Source of the DNA: Pantoea sp. AS-PWVM4
Lineage (GTDB): Bacteria > Pseudomonadota > Gammaproteobacteria > Enterobacterales > Enterobacteriaceae
Length of the DNA: 64,000 bases
Assembly: GCF_000468095.1 (NCBI RefSeq)
Contig: NZ_ASZC01000004.1
Span: forward strand, 186,001 to 250,000
Reading direction: 5' to 3'
The translations under genes and the position numbers were made by a program. The notes below the pieces were generated by a model that was not told the DNA's origin, made no database searches, and saw nothing but the letters and a program-made list of their open reading frames with translations. Below, piece by piece: positions 60,870-64,000 of the stretch (within the stretch, counting starts at the first letter, position 1; each line of letters begins with the position of its first letter).

Positions 60870-62285
60870 TCAACCGTTTCTTTGTTTCAGCAGTTGCTGT
60901 CCGGCGTTCTTCTCCAGTCGCCAGACATTGACCAGTGAACAGGCTACCAGCAGCGATATGCCGATAAAGGCCACATTCACATCCATCTGGCCCGGAACGT
61001 TGCTGTCGCGCCATCCCATTGATATCCGCATCAGCAGCGCCGAAATCGCGATACCCGCACTCATGCTGAACTGGAAAAAGATACTGAAGATCACCGAGGC
61101 ATCCGCCATCTTCTCCTGCGGCACGTCGGCAAAGCCGAGGCTGTTGTAGCAACTGAATTGCAGCGAACGCGTCAACCCACCAATAAACAGGATGGTAGCG
61201 ATAGCAAAATAACTCAGGGATGGACTGAGTAGCACACAGCTCAGCACCGCCAGCAGACTGATCAAGCCATTCCACAGCAAAATGCGGCGAAAACCGAAGC
61301 GGTTCATCAGCCAGGTGGTGGCCGGTTTCATCGCCAGATTACCGGCAAAAACCCATAACACCATCGAACCGGCCTGCACCGCGCTCCAGCCGAAACTGAG
61401 CTGAAACAGCAGCGGCAACAGGAAGGGAATGGCGTTAATCGACGCCCTGAAATACGACCCGGCAATTGCCGTACTGCGGAAAGTGGGAATGGCAAGCGTC
61501 CCAAACGGCAACAGCGGAGCCGGATGACGCAGGCTATGGCGATAGCTCAGTACCGCGCTGGCGATCCCCACCACCAGCAACAACAATCCGCTGGTCAGTT
61601 CGCTGTGTCCCAGCAGTTCCAGCCCGCTGACCAGCGTCACACAGGCCAGGGCGGTATAGACAAACCCCAGACCATCGAATGGCCGCAGCGCGTGGTTGCG
61701 GCTTTGCGGCACCAGCCACCAGGTGGCAACCAGCGCCAGGATACCTAACGGAATATTCAACCAGAAGATCCACGACCAGTGTCCGTAAGTCACGATCAAA
61801 CCGCCCAGCGGCGGCCCCAGCACCGGCGCAATCAGTCCCGGCCAGGTGATTACCGCGATGGTTTTCACCATCTGCTTTTTCGCCGTCACCCCCAGCACCA
61901 CCATGCGTCCAACCGGCACCATCAGCGCACCGCCGATGCCCTGCAACACCCGGCTAAAGGTGAACAGTGGCAGGTTGTCGCTGACGCCACACAACACCGA
62001 TGCGAGGGTAAACAACAGAATCGCGGCGGCGAACAGGTTGCGCGCGCCAAAGCGTCCGGCCAGCCAACCGCTGATTGGGATAAAGATCGCCACCGCTAAT
62101 AAATAGGCACTGATACCGACATTCAGCGCCACTGGCCCGACGGCAAACTCACGCGCCATTTGTGGGATGGCGGTGACGATCACCGTGGCATCAAGGTTTT
62201 CCATAAAGAAAGTCAGCGCCACCAGCAGCGCCAACCAGAGCGTGCTGCCAGCCGGGGCGGTGGGTTGTGACGAAGGATGAGGCAT
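60870..62285 (-). CDS. DHA2-family MFS multidrug exporter (MdtD/EmrB-like)
   Basis: A 471-residue, 14-helix type drug-H+ antiporter. Motifs are LDATVIVTAIPQMARE (helix 1 D-TIVNVALP variant), PISGWLAGRFGARNLF and the motif C-like VLGPPLGGLIVTYGHWSWIFWLNIPLGI. The later segments have FGFRRILLWNG. I placed the start at the ATG at 62285, although AAGGA abuts it directly; a GTG at 62333 is possible. It stands alone between REP pairs, converging on idnD. Substrate unknown. Confidence 0.88.
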   Translation of the reverse strand: MPHPSSQPTAPAGSTLWLALLVALTFFMENLDATVIVTAIPQMAREFAVGPVALNVGISAYLLAVAIFIPISGWLAGRFGARNLFAAAILLFTLASVLCGVSDNLPLFTFSRVLQGIGGALMVPVGRMVVLGVTAKKQMVKTIAVITWPGLIAPVLGPPLGGLIVTYGHWSWIFWLNIPLGILALVATWWLVPQSRNHALRPFDGLGFVYTALACVTLVSGLELLGHSELTSGLLLLVVGIASAVLSYRHSLRHPAPLLPFGTLAIPTFRSTAIAGSYFRASINAIPFLLPLLFQLSFGWSAVQAGSMVLWVFAGNLAMKPATTWLMNRFGFRRILLWNGLISLLAVLSCVLLSPSLSYFAIATILFIGGLTRSLQFSCYNSLGFADVPQEKMADASVIFSIFFQFSMSAGIAISALLMRISMGWRDSNVPGQMDVNVAFIGISLLVACSLVNVWRLEKNAGQQLLKQRNG

Positions 62286-62341
62286 TCCTTTGGCGTCCTG
62301 TTCAGGTGAGAAAAAACGGGCAGAATTCCACACCTTAACAT

Positions 62342-62400
62342 GTTGCGGCGCGATTTATCGCGCCCCGGCTTAAAACACACGCGATAAATCGCGCCGTTAC
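62342..62400. repeat. REP pair (inverted), degenerate
   Basis: The forward copy has GTTG in place of GTAG (62342-62363); the reverse copy has GTTAC in place of CTAC-type end (62379-62400). The TAA of the second, read on the minus strand, stops the M20 gene. Confidence 0.85.
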
Positions 62401-63620
62401 GAGCCCAACCACCGCAGTGCGACATCCAACAGCACCTGCGCACCGGCGCTGACGTGCTCCGGTTCCGCCCACTCCTCTGGCGCATGGCTGATGCCCGCGC
62501 GGCAGGGAATAAAAATCATCGCCGACGGGCAGATCGTCGCCAGATAACGCGCATCATGCCCGGCCGCAGAGAGCAGCGAAAGCGCCGAGTAGCCGTGTGC
62601 AGCCGCCGCCTCGCTGATCATCTGCTGCAAACGCGCATCAAAGCGATTGGGTGCCGCCTCGCTCAGTCGTTCCATCGCGACCTCGCAAGGCGCGGCCAAC
62701 TCACTCATCAGTCGTTCCGTCAGCATCCTGAGTTGCGTTAACCGCTGGTCGTCCGGGTGACGCAGATCGATGCGAAACGTCAGCCTGTCCGGGATGACGG
62801 AAGGTGCATTGGGCTGCATCTCCAGCCGACCAATGGTAAACATCACCTGCGGGTCGGCCTCACCCACGTCTTGATAGAACTGCTGCGCCATGTGGGTAAA
62901 ACAGCGCAACACGTCACGTCGCGCCGTCATCGGCACCGTCCCGGCATGACCTCGCTCGCCCCGCAGCGTAACCTGCCAGGTCACTTTCCCCTGAATCCCT
63001 GTCACCACGCCGAGAGTCGCGCGCGCCTGCTCCAGTTGCGTCGCCTGCTCAATATGCGCTTCGAGATAGGCCGCGGGAGGATGCACGCAAGAATAACGCG
63101 GCAGCGGCACGGCCTGACGCAGGTGATCCAGCGCCTGCCCTACGGCGATCCCCTGAGCATCGGTGACCGCACGGATGGCGGCCAGCTCGCGCGCACCCGC
63201 AAAAAAGGCGGACCCCATCATGCCTGGCGCAAACCGGGAACCTTCTTCATTCATCCAGGATACCGCTACCACATCACAAACGGGCTGGATGCCGCCTGCG
63301 CGCAGCACCGTCAATACCTCCAGCGCCGCCAGCACCCCGTACACGCCGTCGAATCGCCCGCCGGTGGGTTGGCTATCGAGATGACTCCCCAGCAACAACG
63401 GCGCAGCCTGCCGATCGCTACCGGGTAAAATGACAAACAGATTGCCAGCCTCATCACTGCACATCTCCAGATCGCTGGATTGCGCCCAATGCCGCATCAA
63501 CCGCCAGCTGTCTGCTTCCTGCTCGCTCAACGCCTGGCGGTTAACGCCATCGCCAGGAATGGCACCGATTTGTGCCATCGCCATCAGCCGCTGCCACAGC
63601 CGTTCCGCATTAATCTGCAT
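62397..63620 (-). CDS. M20-family amidohydrolase (allantoate/N-carbamoyl-amino acid hydrolase-like)
   Basis: A 407-residue zinc-dependent amidohydrolase. Metal-site motifs are GSHLDSQPTGGRFDGVYG (His, Asp) and VSWMNEEGSRFAPGM (Glu pair). The lid domain has GERGHAGTVPM, and AGHDARYLATICPSAMIF plus GISHAPEEW complete the site. It is typical of allantoate amidohydrolase (AllC) or N-carbamoyl-L-amino acid hydrolase; the choice is open. AAGGAG precedes the ATG, and the next gene upstream ends 12 bp away, so they form an operon. The stop lies in a REP. Confidence 0.9.
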   Translation of the reverse strand: MQINAERLWQRLMAMAQIGAIPGDGVNRQALSEQEADSWRLMRHWAQSSDLEMCSDEAGNLFVILPGSDRQAAPLLLGSHLDSQPTGGRFDGVYGVLAALEVLTVLRAGGIQPVCDVVAVSWMNEEGSRFAPGMMGSAFFAGARELAAIRAVTDAQGIAVGQALDHLRQAVPLPRYSCVHPPAAYLEAHIEQATQLEQARATLGVVTGIQGKVTWQVTLRGERGHAGTVPMTARRDVLRCFTHMAQQFYQDVGEADPQVMFTIGRLEMQPNAPSVIPDRLTFRIDLRHPDDQRLTQLRMLTERLMSELAAPCEVAMERLSEAAPNRFDARLQQMISEAAAAHGYSALSLLSAAGHDARYLATICPSAMIFIPCRAGISHAPEEWAEPEHVSAGAQVLLDVALRWLGS

Positions 63621-63632
63621 ACATGCTCCTTG

Positions 63633-64000
63633 TCAGTCGGTACGCATAATCTGCGCCGGATTGGCGCGCGGATCGCGTACTCCCCAGTTACCGCTCTCCA
63701 CCTGAGCAAAGAATTCCGCCAGCAGTTGATTAAACAACTGTGGCTCCTCCAGGTTCAGCGTATGGCCGGTTTTCGGCAGGATCGCCAGTCCGGCGGCAGG
63801 CAGGTGTTTTTTCAGGTACAACCCGGGTTGCAGGCAGTGATCGTCTTCATCCCCCACCATGATCAATACCGGCAGATGCAGCGCTTCAATCTGCGCCTCC
63901 AGCTGATAAAACGCCGGTCGCCGCGCCTGCACGCCGCGCATGGTGAGTGAGGCACCCAACGAGTCATGCTCTGCCAGGCGATCAGCAAAACGTTGCCAGC
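63633..64000 (-). CDS. Alpha/beta hydrolase, C-terminal part
   Basis: The last 122 residues of an alpha/beta hydrolase; the start lies beyond the right edge. It has LHLPVLIMVGDEDDHC with the acidic catalytic residue and LPKTGHTLNLEEPQLFNQLL with the catalytic His, as in RutD/MhpC-like hydrolases. It is co-oriented with the M20 gene (12 bp gap). An RutD-like hydrolase next to a carbamoyl hydrolase would fit ureide or pyrimidine breakdown, but the N-terminus is needed. Confidence 0.85.
   Translation of the reverse strand, partial: WQRFADRLAEHDSLGASLTMRGVQARRPAFYQLEAQIEALHLPVLIMVGDEDDHCLQPGLYLKKHLPAAGLAILPKTGHTLNLEEPQLFNQLLAEFFAQVESGNWGVRDPRANPAQIMRTD

Noticed and set aside
1-64000. tRNA, rRNA, attachment sites or origin
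   Set aside because: No cloverleaf with a CCA end, rRNA sequence, integrase or origin-type repeat was seen.

Overview
The window reads as chromosomal DNA of a plant- or soil-associated enterobacterium, most likely Pantoea or a close Erwiniaceae relative. The reasons are enterobacterial core-type genes (lhr, lplA, a yiaJ/dlgD pair, an idnD-like gene, a PQQ dehydrogenase paralogue), high GC content, tightly overlapping operons, and a dominant GTAG-type REP family present at about 17 places. No rRNA, tRNA, prophage or insertion sequence was seen. Both ends cut a gene: dlgD on the left and an alpha/beta hydrolase on the right.

Layout. 0-6.4 kb: a YiaJ-type IclR regulator divergent from a ribose-type ABC transporter plus SMP-30 lactonase, with dlgD (2,3-diketo-L-gulonate reductase) beyond it. 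This suggests uptake and opening of a sugar-acid lactone feeding the diketogulonate pathway. 6.5-18.7 kb: the helicase Lhr, an AbiE-type type IV toxin-antitoxin pair, a periplasmic lactonase, lplA, a RES/Xre toxin-antitoxin pair, and a LysR/aldehyde dehydrogenase pair. 18.7-25.6 kb: a DipZ-like thiol-disulfide protein with a secreted hydrolase, an AT-rich exported orphan, a two-component system and another exported hydrolase.

25.7-40.6 kb holds the most interesting part, a catabolic island of about 14 genes. A rightward operon encodes an extradiol dioxygenase, an MFS carrier, an FAD monooxygenase, an amidohydrolase, an FAH-family enzyme, an HpaH-like hydratase and an HpaI-like aldolase. A leftward set encodes an SDR, an NTF2-like protein, a second FAH enzyme, a DUF3500 protein, an OprD-like porin and a RidA protein. 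A PadR-DUF2218 regulator lies between them. The dioxygenase, SDR and padR promoters share the same inverted-repeat operator (9-base arms, 9-base spacer), so I infer one PadR regulon. The gene set resembles a meta-cleavage pathway for a plant aromatic but has no semialdehyde dehydrogenase, and two of its enzymes lack canonical catalytic residues.

40.8-50.2 kb: two TetR regulators, a complete RND efflux operon, a small membrane protein, an Asp/Glu racemase-like protein and a LysE exporter. 50.2-56.5 kb: a membrane PQQ-dehydrogenase paralogue, a GT-D glycosyltransferase with a CRP-like site, a hexapeptide acyltransferase and an RspA/ManD-type dehydratase. 56.5-60.8 kb: a GntR regulator and an SDR-MFS-IdnD operon for sugar acids; a shared operator (core TGTCCnACA) links these to the dehydratase. 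60.8-64 kb: a DHA2-type MFS pump, an M20 amidohydrolase and the truncated hydrolase.

REP elements punctuate operon ends. Several have been absorbed into function: they provide stop codons, sit in the loop of a terminator, or form a 60-bp tandem array.
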